Source: DATJGF01 sp035495315 (lineage in GTDB: Bacteria > Verrucomicrobiota > Verrucomicrobiia > Limisphaerales > UBA8199). From it: a stretch of DNA of 14,808 nt. Below, in pieces: positions 1 through 7,098 of the stretch; the first letter of the stretch is position 1, and every line of letters starts with the position of its first letter. The stretch is from the NCBI GenBank assembly GCA_035495315.1, contig DATJGF010000244.1:1-14808 (forward strand), in the 5' to 3' direction. The notes beneath the pieces were generated by a model. It searched no databases and was not told the origin of the DNA. It worked only from the letters and a program-made list of their open reading frames with translations. The position numbers and the translations under genes are program-made.

Positions 1-386
1 GTATCTTCGACGGCTTGATGGATCAGCGTTGTGAACGCGTTCCAATCGATGCGGCCTTTGATGATTGAATCATAAGCGCCTAGCTTCATGGCCTCGATCG
101 TGGTCTGCGTGGTGGGTTTTGCCGTCATCAAAATCACAGCCAGGAAAGGTTTGGCGGCTTGCAATTGAGTAATGATATGAAGTCCTTCTTTGCGGCTTTC
201 GTCTGATCCCGACAAATGGAGACCGGTCAAGACCACATCAAAGTTTTCCCGTTTGCAGAGCGCGAGACCGGCGTCGGCGGTCTCGGCAGTCTCGACCTTG
301 TATCCTTCCGCCCTAAGGACTCGCTCGAATTCCTCGGCGTCAGATTTCTGATCATCGATAATGAGGATGTTGCCCAGTTCGTTCAT
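1..386 (-). CDS. Response regulator receiver domain, partial, lacking the phosphoacceptor Asp
   Basis: The start codon is ATG at 386; 128 codons are visible and the frame runs off the left edge. The protein opens with NILIIDDQ, giving the acidic pair Asp11-Asp12, and continues through a CheY-like fold with MTAK (switch Thr) and YDSIIKG (conserved Lys). The usual VLTDL phosphorylation motif reads VLTGL: Gly55 (codon GGT at 222-224) stands where Asp is expected, and it is followed by an unusual stretch SGSDESRKEG. The order and spacing (LGAYDSIIK, then a final helix IHQAVED) resemble receivers of NtrC-type regulators, so an AAA+ sigma-54 activation domain could follow outside the window; that is inference. 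It is transcribed away from the lipoprotein cluster, with a sigma-54-like promoter at 601-616. A pseudo-receiver, or a receiver regulated without phosphorylation, is possible. Confidence 0.85.
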   Translation of the reverse strand, partial: MNELGNILIIDDQKSDAEEFERVLRAEGYKVETAETADAGLALCKRENFDVVLTGLHLSGSDESRKEGLHIITQLQAAKPFLAVILMTAKPTTQTTIEAMKLGAYDSIIKGRIDWNAFTTLIHQAVED

Positions 387-600
387 AATGAACTCTCGCG
401 GATCAAGATTAATCGAGGTCGCACTTGCAGCGGTTCATTTCCGACATTTCGGCATAGATAAACATGGCGCCTTCCGTCAACCGGACCAGGAAGGGCGTTC
501 TTCCATCTGGTGATCTTCGCCGCCGTAGGTTGTTCGCAACCGTCTGGCAGAACCTGCGTGAAAATAGTGCGCCGGTTTTCAAGATATACCCTCTTGGCCT

Positions 601-616
601 AGCTAACGGAGGACCA
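601..616 (-). promoter_or_regulatory. Sigma-54-like promoter facing the response regulator
   Basis: The minus strand reads TGGTCCTCCGTTAGCT, a GG-N10-GC match with -24 GG at 615-614 and -12 GC at 603-602. The -24 box is imperfect (GGTCC rather than GGCAC). It is called mainly because the GG lies 96 bp from the centre of the palindrome at 706-716, the same distance seen at the stronger sites. Transcription would begin near 590, giving a leader of about 200 nt. Confidence 0.4.
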
Positions 617-705
617 AACCCACCCCGGCTCTCTAAAGTCTTAAACCAATGCCTCTTAGGATTCTTGAGGCCAGGTTTTATGCGGAGTGAGGAACGATAA
701 AGTCG

Positions 706-747
706 GGCAACTTGCACTGCCGCCCCCGCCGCGCCATGCAACATGCA
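706..747. promoter_or_regulatory. Tandem palindromic activator sites (UAS pair)
   Basis: Two near-palindromes, GGCAACTTGCA (706-716) and TGCAACATGCA (737-747), each match TGCAANTTGCA at 10 of 11 positions, with centres 31 bp apart. The pair lies 96 bp from the leftward GG (615) and 100 bp from the rightward GG (842). I read it as an enhancer for a sigma-54 activator; the bound protein is unknown. Confidence 0.55.
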
Positions 748-814
748 AAGTGGACAAACCACTTGGATTGTCTCCCAAAACTCTTTTTGACGGATCATTT
801 TCTCACCTACGCCA

Positions 815-933
815 GGCGAATTGCAGAGGCCGTTTGTTGCTGGCAAGGCGGTTGCGGGTTCGTTGGGGCCGACTTCATCGAGTTGAATCCACGGTCCCAG
901 GGATGCCAGGACGCCGATGGCACACCTCACGCT
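815..933 (+). promoter_or_regulatory. Secondary palindrome and sigma-54-like promoter
   Basis: GGCGAATTGCA at 815-825 matches the palindrome at 9 of 11 positions. TGGCACACCTCACGCT at 918-933 is a GG-N10-GC site with a good GGCAC -24 box, 99 bp from the palindrome centre. It overlaps the spacer of the stronger candidate at 841-856, so it may be an alternative promoter for the lipoprotein gene or a chance match. Confidence 0.35.
841..856 (+). promoter_or_regulatory. Sigma-54 promoter of the lipoprotein cluster
   Basis: TGGCAAGGCGGTTGCG matches the classical TGGCAC-N5-TTGC pattern closely, with GG at 842-843, exactly ten bases, then GC at 854-855. It is 100 bp downstream of the palindrome centre at 742. 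Transcription would start near 867, about 195 nt before the lipoprotein ATG. Confidence 0.55.
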
Positions 934-1062
934 AAAGGTACTGTGCGGATCTGAGCACAATCCGAATTAAAAGCGGAGCGGGCGGTCCGTCCACCAGAAG
1001 TCAAGTCAAGCGATTAAGCGGTGAAAGTGCAAACACTATGACCAATAGCGACGCAAACAATT

Positions 1063-1509
1063 ATGAAGCATAAAAACTTAATCATCACTCTCCTCGCTGT
1101 CTCCGCTTTCGCGGTGGGCTGCGATAAAGAGCAGACCACCTCTCAACAGTTCGACAAGGTCCAAACCGAAACTAAAGAGGCTGCGCAAGATATGAAGGAC
1201 TATACCTACGCGCAGAAGACGGAGTTCGTCGAAAAAATGCAGGCCCAGTTGGCCGCACTCAATCAGGACTTGGACCAATTGTCGGCCAAAGTCGACAAAT
1301 CCAACGACGCCGCGAAAGCCGAAGCGAAACCCAAACTTCAAGCGCTGCGCGACCAGGCAGATAAACTGAACCAGCAGCTCGACAAAGCCAAGAATGCCAC
1401 CGAGTCCACCTGGGACGACGTAAAGGCCGAAACCAGGAAGGCCTACAACGAATTAAAGAACGGCTTCCAGCAGGGAAGACAATGGGTGAGCGATAAAATC
1501 GCGCCTTAA
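1063..1509 (+). CDS. Coiled-coil lipoprotein
   Basis: 148 aa. A short basic N-terminus (MKHK), a hydrophobic stretch and AVGC with Cys20 form a signal peptide with a relaxed lipobox, so the mature protein is probably lipid-anchored in the envelope. The rest is charged and helical, rich in Lys, Gln, Asp and Ala with heptad-like spacing (about residues 28-135). It ends in an amphipathic segment containing WVSDKIAP. Lpp-like or YtxH/apolipoprotein-like spacers look similar, but I cannot assign a named family. No clear Shine-Dalgarno precedes the ATG. It is followed after 18 nt by another lipoprotein gene, and sigma-54-like promoters lie upstream, which fits an envelope stress gene. The function is unknown. 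Confidence 0.85.
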   Translation: MKHKNLIITLLAVSAFAVGCDKEQTTSQQFDKVQTETKEAAQDMKDYTYAQKTEFVEKMQAQLAALNQDLDQLSAKVDKSNDAAKAEAKPKLQALRDQADKLNQQLDKAKNATESTWDDVKAETRKAYNELKNGFQQGRQWVSDKIAP

Positions 1510-1527
1510 GGCGCTGAGGAAAATTCT

Positions 1528-1980
1528 ATGAACAATAGCAGACGTTTGGCGACCAGCGAATTCGGATTTGTATTATGCACTGCGCTCATTGGGGCACTGA
1601 CAGGATGTGTCGGCTATGTTGAGGAGCCGCGTCATGCGAGAGCCGTATGCGCCGCCGCCACCGGCGTACGTGGAAAGCGTGGTGGAGGTGCAGGACGACT
1701 ACGTGTATTACCCCAGCTACCAGGTCTATTACCGCGGCAGGACACGCCAGTACGTATAGTGGAAGGGAGCACTTGGGTAACGCGACCCGCGCCGCCGCAT
1801 GTCTCAGCAGACGTGCTGTTTGCCTCCCCATCGGTAAGGCTCAATTTCCACGACGCCCCCGCGATTCATCACGCGGCAGTTGTTCAGACCTATCCGAGAA
1901 ATTGGGTGCCACCGGGCTCCAGTCACGGCAACAAGGGAGGCCACGAGGGAGGAAGGAACGGTAATAAGGGGCACGACTAG
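1528..1980 (+). CDS. YYPxYxVYY-type lipoprotein with two compensating frameshifts
   Basis: The open frame is 150 codons with a good GAGGA ribosome site. A signal peptide ends in LTGC (Cys27). The C-terminal half, from EGSTWVTRPAPPHVSADV through LNFHDAPAIHHAAVV to a Gly/Asn/Lys/His-rich tail, resembles small verrucomicrobial envelope proteins. The middle of this frame (about 1637-1757) is Arg/Gly-rich and does not fit. The +1 frame there reads EPYAPPPPAYVESVVE and then DDYVYYPSYQVYYRGRTRQY, the expected Pro/Tyr-rich centre, before a TAG at 1757-1759. So one base appears gained near 1634-1641 and one lost near 1755-1762. The outer parts stay in frame and about 39 central residues are replaced. 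It may be a damaged gene, a tolerated variant or an assembly error. Confidence 0.75.
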   Translation: MNNSRRLATSEFGFVLCTALIGALTGCVGYVEEPRHARAVCAAATGVRGKRGGGAGRLRVLPQLPGLLPRQDTPVRIVEGSTWVTRPAPPHVSADVLFASPSVRLNFHDAPAIHHAAVVQTYPRNWVPPGSSHGNKGGHEGGRNGNKGHD

Positions 1981-2048
1981 GCATGAAACAACAGACACAT
2001 TTCGAAAACGGGAGTCAGCTTGACTGACCACAGCAGGAGGAGAACTCC

Positions 2049-2099
2049 ATGAATAAAACCAAACAATTAACCGTCGGCAGTGGTTCCAAAATAAACTGA
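2049..2099 (+). CDS. Possible 16-aa peptide with a very strong ribosome site
   Basis: AGGAGGAG lies just upstream of ATG 2049. The frame encodes MNKTKQLTVGSGSKIN and stops at 2099, 12 nt before the Lmo0937-family start. This is the strongest Shine-Dalgarno in the cluster. It could be a leader peptide coupling translation into the next gene or the remnant of a lost small gene. There is no homology evidence. Confidence 0.3.
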   Translation: MNKTKQLTVGSGSKIN

Positions 2100-2111
2100 A
2101 AGGAAAAACAT

Positions 2112-2261
2112 ATGTTATACACAATTGCGGTAGTCCTGATCATTCTGTGGCTGCTCGGTCTTTTAACCAGTTACACAATGGGCGGGGTAATCCATGTCTT
2201 GTTAGTGGTTGCGCTGGTTATGGTGCTGCTCAGCTTCTTCGGCGGGCGCAGAGGAGCATGA
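2112..2261 (+). CDS. Lmo0937 family membrane protein
   Basis: 49 aa: MLYTIAVVLIILWLLGLLTS, then YTMGGVIHVLLVVALVMVLL and a tail FFGGRRGA. Two hydrophobic helices are joined by a Gly-rich turn. The MLYTIAVxLIILWLLG and TMGGxIH signatures are those of the Lmo0937 family, tiny inner-membrane proteins common in stress-associated gene sets whose molecular role is unknown. AAGGA lies 7 nt before the ATG. It sits between the lipoprotein genes and a DUF3185 protein, all on the same strand. I am confident in the family. Confidence 0.88.
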   Translation: MLYTIAVVLIILWLLGLLTSYTMGGVIHVLLVVALVMVLLSFFGGRRGA

Positions 2262-2337
2262 TGAGTTAACCAAACCAGAAAGCGAACCAGTGAACCAGTG
2301 TTCGAAGAGGAATCAACAAACTGATCCAAAAGTTATT

Positions 2338-2544
2338 ATGAACAAAATTATTTCTCTGGCTCTTCTCGTGGGGGGCATTGTCCTCATTGTCGTTGGCGTT
2401 AATGCCACCAACTCATTCAATTCGGACATCGCCAGGTTCTTTACGGGATCGCCGACCGATAAAGCCGTCTGGATGCTCATTGGAGGTATCGTCGCGGCGG
2501 TGGTTGGGCTGGCGACTTTGTTGCGCGGTCAGAAACTAGCCTAA
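2338..2544 (+). CDS. DUF3185 family membrane protein
   Basis: 68 aa. It begins MNKIISLALLVGGIVLIVVG, continues with NATNSFNSDIARFFTGSPTD, and ends with a second helix (AVWMLIGGIVAAVVGLATLL) and LRGQKLA. The two helices flanking an SDxxRFFTGSPTD loop are typical of DUF3185. The frame is open upstream to 2209, but that would overlap the Lmo0937 gene and add an unrelated N-terminus. The ATG at 2338 begins exactly where the family begins, so I chose it. The ribosome site is weak. The function is unknown; it is usually found with other small stress-related membrane proteins, as here. Confidence 0.88.
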   Translation: MNKIISLALLVGGIVLIVVGVNATNSFNSDIARFFTGSPTDKAVWMLIGGIVAAVVGLATLLRGQKLA

Positions 2545-2662
2545 ACAGTCTGCGGCAGCCCGGCACCGAATCCTCCTGGCCGGGCGCGCGGGCCGGCGAA
2601 CATGAATGCGTGGGTTGTTCGTCAGCTTGGCTGGATGGTTAGCCGTGTTTCATCGGGATGTG

Positions 2663-2678
2663 AGGCACACCTTCAGCA
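2663..2678 (+). promoter_or_regulatory. Weak sigma-54-like site before the DUF748 gene
   Basis: AGGCACACCTTCAGCA has GG-N10-GC spacing (2664-2665 and 2676-2677) and a full GGCAC -24 box, about 34 nt before the GTG start. No TGCAANTTGCA palindrome is visible near 2567, where the other loci would place one, so it is only suggestive. Confidence 0.25.
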
Positions 2679-2710
2679 GGGTCATGAACGCGAGGGAAAG
2701 TGCGGTTTAA

Positions 2711-5700
2711 GTGAAATTGTCCTTCTTAGATTCGATCTCACCCCGGTGGAAGAAGATCACGGTGTGGGCGGCCGTCGTGCTATTGTTCTACACGGTGTGC
2801 GGTTTTTTCATTTTGCCGCCTATCGTTCGAGTAGTCGCGGTGAAGCAGTTGTCAAAACACCTCGATCGGCCGGTCACGATTCAGAAGGTCCGGGTGAACC
2901 CTTATATGCTCTCGGCCACCATCCGAGGCTTGTTGATTAAAGACAAGGACGGTGCATCGCTGCTTTCGTGGGAAAAGGTTTATGTGAATTTCCAGCTCAC
3001 CTCCCTGTTTAGCCATGCCTGGGTTTTCAAGGAGGTCAGCCTGTCACAGCCGTTTCTGCGCGCGCAAATTAACAAGGACTACACGTTCAATTTCTCGGAT
3101 ATAGTTGCCCGGCCCTCGCCGATTAGCCGACCCGGCACCTGGCGCATAAGCCGGCTGCGCCTCACCGGCGGAACGCTGTCTTTCACCGATCTGACCCCCC
3201 GGATGCCTTTCCAAAGAACTATTGGTCCTCTGGAGCTGACGGTCACTAATTTTCAAACGGACCCCCGCCACAAGAATGCATTCGCGCTTGCTGGTGTCTC
3301 GGATGGCGGAGAGCGGTTCTCATGGAAAGGCGCGTTTTGTCTCGCTCCCCTTCGGTCCGAAGGGGAGGTTTCGCTCGACGGGTTTGCACTGACCACCTAT
3401 GCGCCGCTCTACCAGGATTTGTTCCGCTTCACGATCAAAGACGGCGTGATCGGTCTTCACTCGACCTACCGCTATGAAGAGAGCGCTGCCACAAATCTTC
3501 TGGCCTTGACGAACACCACCTTTGGGCTCAAGTCGCTGCAGATGGTGGAAAAGGACACCGGCCAGGCTGTGGTCGACGTCTCCGACTTTGTCGTTACTGG
3601 CGCCAGTGTGGACGCGATGGCCCGCCAGGCCGAGGCGGACACGATGACGGTGACCGGAGGCAAGTTCGTCCTGCGCCGCAATAAGGACACTTCCGTCAAT
3701 GCCATCGAATTATTGAAACCGGCCGAATCGGCGCCGGCCGCGCCGGGCGGGATAATACTGCTGCTGCGCGCGATGACCAATCTGGTGGCGATGCTGCTGA
3801 ACACGACCAATCTTTCCAATGGCGCCATCCGCGACCTCAACTGCACCAATTGCGCGCTCCATCTGGAAGACCTGGCCAATTCACAGCCGGTCCGGCTCGA
3901 CCTCGAGGGCATCGCGGTTCACGGGAAAAATATTTCCAACCGCGCCGGGACAAACATGACCGCCGAAGTCTCGCTGCGCTGGGATACCAACGGCACCGCG
4001 CGGGCGGACGTAAAGGCGGCTCTCTCGCCGGCCAGCGCGGAGGTAACGCTGGCATTCGATAAATTGAATTTGCGTCCACTGGCCCCGTACCTGCAACCGC
4101 ACCTGAATATTTTCGTGTTGGGCAGCAAGCTGGGCCTGGCCGGCACGGTCCGATTGCGCAGCACCAAGGATGAGTTGCCCGAAGCTCGCTTCCAGGGAGA
4201 CGCCTGGCTCGACGAGTTCTCGACCGCCGAAGGCATCGCCACGGAAGGATTACTCCGATGGAATTCGTTGCGGCTATCCGGCATTGAAGCCAACTTGAAT
4301 CCGCCAGTCGTCTCGGTGCAGGCCGTGCGCCTGGAGAATGTATTTGCGCGGTTGATCATCGAGACGAACCGAACGATCAACCTGATGAGCGCGTTGCGCC
4401 TGGGCGGCACCAACGTGACCTCAGCGCCGCAATTGACGAATGTGGCGGCAGTGGTGCGCCCGAAGATCTCTGTGGCTTCGGTGGTGCTCTCCAATGCCAA
4501 CGTCCATTTCATCGACCGTTCGCTTCAGCCCAACGTGAAGATCACCCTCGAGCAACTCAGCGGCACCCTTTCCCGGCTCTCCTCCGATGATCCCCAGCCG
4601 GCGGACATCCACCTCCAAGGCACCGTTGATAAAACCGCGCAGGCCGAGATTACCGGAAAAATCAACCCGTGGAGTTCAAAGCAGCCGATAGACCTAACGC
4701 TTTCTCTACAACAGATGGACTTGTTGCCGGGGGACCCCTATTCGGGCAAGTACCTTGGCTACCGGTTGCTGAAAGGCAAGTTGAGCGCACAGCTCAACTA
4801 CCAGGTTAGCGAGCGAACAGTGAAATCACAGAACCACCTCACCTTTGACCAGCTGACTCTCGGTCAAAAAGTGCAGAGTGCCGATGCCACCAGGCTGCCC
4901 GTGCGTCTGGCCATTGCGATCCTGAAAGACCGCGACGGAAGAATTGCATTGGAGGTTCCGGCTAATGGCCGCCTGGACGATCCACAATTCAACCTGGGCC
5001 AAGTACTCTATAGCGCCATCGAGACTGTGTTAACCAGAATCGCCACTTCACCGTTTTCGGTTCTGGCCGCGCTCTTCGGAGGCAAAGGCGAGGAACTGAG
5101 CTTCCAGGAGTTTCAACCCGGCTCGACGAATCTCCTGCCGGCCGCCATGGCGAAGCTGGATGTGCTGGCCAAAGGTCTCTACGAGCGTCCGGAATTACAG
5201 TTGGAAATCGAGGGCAGCGCGGACCCGGTGACCGACCTCGCGGCCTTGCGCCGCGCGGAGTTGAACAAACAATTGGTGGTGCAAAAATGGAATGCCGTGG
5301 CGAACCTGGTCCCTGTCGGAACCAACGCCGCCGCCACAGAAGCCTCGCCCGGCCTAAGTTCCGGGAAAAGGTTTTTTTTTGAAAAAGGCACTTCCGCCCT
5401 CAGGAGCACAGGGGCGTACTCGTCTACTGTTCCCACAAAATCCACACTCATCGAAAACTCATCCACCCGAAGTCCCTTGAAACCTTTTGCGGACGACAAG
5501 GGCGCAACGGCTCTGATGTTGATCTTCGCGCCTGCCGCGGCTGCCGCAGACCCGGACTGGGAACGTGAGCTTTTGGAAACGGTGGAAATTGCGCCCGATG
5601 CTCTGCGAGTCCTTGCCGTTGAGCGCTTCCGAAATGTCAAAGCTTACCTTGTTCAAACCGGGAAGGTTGAAGCGCAAAGAATCACGGAGTCAGCCGGAGG

Positions 5701-5743
5701 CGGCGGCTCCAAAGGCAGCCGGGTTTATCTGCGGCTGCAATGA
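2711..5743 (+). CDS. DUF748 / AsmA-like giant envelope protein
   Basis: 1010 aa from a GTG start, with AGGGAAAG about 10 nt upstream. One N-terminal helix (about 16-35, VWAAVVLLFYTVCGFFILPP) is followed by the DUF748 opening (LSKHLDRPVTIQKVRVNPYM). Then come long beta-rich repeats typical of AsmA-like proteins, which span the periplasm and are linked to lipid transport or outer-membrane homeostasis. Residues about 799-855 (PGSTNLLPAAMAKLDVLA, RPELQLEIEGSAD) form the OmpA-like closing motif seen in DUF748 proteins. Near the C-terminus, ALRVLAVERFRNVKAYLVQT and VEAQRI complete the family pattern. Residues about 886-926 are a Ser/Thr-rich insertion encoded by a segment with inverted ends (5366-5488). 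The gene converges on the minus-strand small protein gene, with 9 nt between the stops. Its substrate cannot be deduced. Confidence 0.9.
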   Translation: MKLSFLDSISPRWKKITVWAAVVLLFYTVCGFFILPPIVRVVAVKQLSKHLDRPVTIQKVRVNPYMLSATIRGLLIKDKDGASLLSWEKVYVNFQLTSLFSHAWVFKEVSLSQPFLRAQINKDYTFNFSDIVARPSPISRPGTWRISRLRLTGGTLSFTDLTPRMPFQRTIGPLELTVTNFQTDPRHKNAFALAGVSDGGERFSWKGAFCLAPLRSEGEVSLDGFALTTYAPLYQDLFRFTIKDGVIGLHSTYRYEESAATNLLALTNTTFGLKSLQMVEKDTGQAVVDVSDFVVTGASVDAMARQAEADTMTVTGGKFVLRRNKDTSVNAIELLKPAESAPAAPGGIILLLRAMTNLVAMLLNTTNLSNGAIRDLNCTNCALHLEDLANSQPVRLDLEGIAVHGKNISNRAGTNMTAEVSLRWDTNGTARADVKAALSPASAEVTLAFDKLNLRPLAPYLQPHLNIFVLGSKLGLAGTVRLRSTKDELPEARFQGDAWLDEFSTAEGIATEGLLRWNSLRLSGIEANLNPPVVSVQAVRLENVFARLIIETNRTINLMSALRLGGTNVTSAPQLTNVAAVVRPKISVASVVLSNANVHFIDRSLQPNVKITLEQLSGTLSRLSSDDPQPADIHLQGTVDKTAQAEITGKINPWSSKQPIDLTLSLQQMDLLPGDPYSGKYLGYRLLKGKLSAQLNYQVSERTVKSQNHLTFDQLTLGQKVQSADATRLPVRLAIAILKDRDGRIALEVPANGRLDDPQFNLGQVLYSAIETVLTRIATSPFSVLAALFGGKGEELSFQEFQPGSTNLLPAAMAKLDVLAKGLYERPELQLEIEGSADPVTDLAALRRAELNKQLVVQKWNAVANLVPVGTNAAATEASPGLSSGKRFFFEKGTSALRSTGAYSSTVPTKSTLIENSSTRSPLKPFADDKGATALMLIFAPAAAAADPDWERELLETVEIAPDALRVLAVERFRNVKAYLVQTGKVEAQRITESAGGGGSKGSRVYLRLQ
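5366..5488. repeat. 123-bp segment with 9-bp inverted ends inside the DUF748 gene
   Basis: AAAAGGTTT at 5366-5374 and AAACCTTTT at 5480-5488 are perfect inverted repeats bounding 123 bp, exactly 41 codons. The segment includes a run of nine T (5372-5380) and encodes a low-complexity Ser/Thr/Lys linker lying between two normal family blocks. Flanks are CCGGG on the left and GCGG on the right, with no clear target duplication. It looks like a small inserted element kept in frame, but a native linker is possible. Confidence 0.5.
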
Positions 5744-5752
5744 AGCGCCGGT

Positions 5753-5932
5753 TTAGTCCCTGCCAACATACTTCGACGGATTCCGTATCCGATCTAGCCG
5801 TTCGGTCTCGACCTCGTTCCGCGCGAGCTGCCGCCGCCTTTGCTGAAGCGCCATCGTAATGGTTTGTGGGAGCAGCCAGGCTTGTTTGAAAAGATTAACG
5901 ATAGTTCGGAAAATCACCTCAAGTGTATACAT
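5753..5932 (-). CDS. Small conserved protein downstream of pilT
   Basis: 59 aa starting MYTLEVIFRTIVNLFKQAWL. A short hydrophobic N-terminal half is followed by a basic, charged half ending ERLDRIRNPSKYVGRD. From memory, small verrucomicrobial proteins share this closing LDRxRNPSKY pattern, but I know no named family or function. The start at 5932 is 28 nt after the PilT stop, so the two are probably co-transcribed. The open frame continues upstream into pilT, where it would overlap; the inner ATG is preferred. There is no clear Shine-Dalgarno. It could be a peripheral membrane peptide. Confidence 0.6.
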   Translation of the reverse strand: MYTLEVIFRTIVNLFKQAWLLPQTITMALQQRRRQLARNEVETERLDRIRNPSKYVGRD

Positions 5933-5960
5933 AAAAGTTGCTTGTTTCTGCGCCCGGCGT

Positions 5961-7085
5961 TCATCGCTGCGCATCTGGCTTAAGGAGGCCGCCGGCGGAG
6001 GGTGCAAAGCCGTGCATGTCCATTTCCACTCGGCTCCAGTTATTGGCATAGTGCTTGGCAGTTTCCAGGGTCACGTAATCGCCCTTCAAAAGCTGCATCA
6101 GGTACTGGTCAAAGCTGTGCATGCCCTCGTGCACCGAGGCTTCAATATTGCTGGCCAGGAGGGCCAAGTCATTCCGGGCGACTGCGTCCTGGGTGCCCAC
6201 GTTGCGCTTCATGATTTCAAGGCAGGGAATCCGCTTTCCCGCCCTGCTCGGAATAAGCCGCTGGCAGACAATCGCATTGAGGCTCCGGGCCAACAGAGCA
6301 CTGGCATTAGCCTGTTCCTGTGCCGAGTAGAACTCCCGAACGCGGTCAATAGCCCGTGGCACGGAATCCGCATGCAGCGTGGTCAAGACCAAGTGGCCGG
6401 TTTCGGCGGCTTGCATGGCAGCCAAAATACTGTCGGCATCCCGGATCTCGCCGAGAAAGATCACCTCGGGATCCTGCCGCACGGCGTTGCGAATGCCGTC
6501 GGCGAACGATTCGGTATCGATGCCAACTTCGCGTTGTTCAAACTGGCACTTGTCCTCCTCAAAAAGATACTCGATGGGATCTTCGATCGTGATGATGCGT
6601 AGCGCCAGCGTCTCATTGAGTCGCTGCAACAGAGCGCGGACGGTGGTGCTCTTGCCTTGACCAGACGCTCCGGTCACGATTACGAGCCCGCGCGGCTCCT
6701 TAACCAAGTCCGCAACCGTGGATGGCAACTCCAGATCCTGCAGTTTGAGCATGTGCTGGGGCACAACCCGGAAGGAACAAGACTGTTTGCCTTGCTGTTT
6801 GCTGAAATTGGCCCGATAGCGCACCTTTTCACACAAAAAGCTTAAGTCCATCTCGTGTTGCTTTTCAACCCGGTCGTAGATCGATTGCGAAAACGCCTCT
6901 CGGAGCATCCGCATCACGTCGTCATTACTCGGCACCGGAAATTGCTCCGAGGCAATCCGCTGGAGCTTTCCATCCAGCCGGGTAGAGTAACGCCGGTCGG
7001 CCTGGGTATGGAGGTCGGTAGCTCTTTGTTGGCAACACCAAACCAGGAGCTTGCCTAGTTCCGTAGTTGGATCGACACGTTCCAT
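5961..7085 (-). CDS. pilT: PilT/PilU family type IV pilus retraction ATPase
   Basis: 374 aa. The N-terminal PAS-like region has the family signature ATDLH (22-26) and RLDGKLQRI. The RecA-like core has Walker A GASGQGKST (139-147), the Asp box TIEDPIEYL (166-174), Walker B VIFLGEIRD (208-216) and the His box TGHLVLTTLHA (229-239); all catalytic positions are intact. The C-terminus has GMHSFDQYLMQLLKGDYVT, closer to PilU-like proteins than to the AIRNLIREGK of classical PilT. The enzyme would hydrolyse ATP at the cytoplasmic base of a type IV pilus to drive retraction. No other pilus gene is in the window. A sigma-54-like promoter (7099-7114) would start transcription only a few bases before this ATG, so the message may be nearly leaderless. 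Confidence 0.92.
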   Translation of the reverse strand: MERVDPTTELGKLLVWCCQQRATDLHTQADRRYSTRLDGKLQRIASEQFPVPSNDDVMRMLREAFSQSIYDRVEKQHEMDLSFLCEKVRYRANFSKQQGKQSCSFRVVPQHMLKLQDLELPSTVADLVKEPRGLVIVTGASGQGKSTTVRALLQRLNETLALRIITIEDPIEYLFEEDKCQFEQREVGIDTESFADGIRNAVRQDPEVIFLGEIRDADSILAAMQAAETGHLVLTTLHADSVPRAIDRVREFYSAQEQANASALLARSLNAIVCQRLIPSRAGKRIPCLEIMKRNVGTQDAVARNDLALLASNIEASVHEGMHSFDQYLMQLLKGDYVTLETAKHYANNWSRVEMDMHGFAPSAGGLLKPDAQR

Positions 7086-7098
7086 GTTCTTCAGGTTC

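Larger units (their letters stand above)
387..1062. other. Divergent intergenic control region
   Basis: I see no convincing gene in this stretch between the leftward response regulator and the rightward lipoprotein. It holds a pair of TGCAANTTGCA-like palindromes (706-747), sigma-54-like promoters facing both ways (601-616 leftward, 841-856 rightward), and a third palindrome with a further promoter-like site (815-825 and 918-933). An 18-codon ORF on the minus strand (465-409), with a weak GGAAGG before its ATG, lies in what would be the response regulator leader. It could be a leader peptide, but nothing else supports it. Confidence 0.6.

Noticed and set aside
409..960. 183-codon open frame on the minus strand before the response regulator
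   Set aside because: Its composition is unlike neighbouring proteins and no domain is recognisable. It would run straight through the palindrome pair and both promoter-like sites. An inner ATG near 799 has a fair ribosome site, but the protein still shows no family pattern.
2209..2337. Longer N-terminus for the DUF3185 gene
   Set aside because: It overlaps the Lmo0937 gene in another frame and adds residues unlike any DUF3185 protein.
2556..2583. GC-rich inverted repeat (GCCCGG / CCGGGC) after the DUF3185 gene
   Set aside because: Only 6 bp, with a 16-nt loop and no T-tract; too weak to call a terminator.
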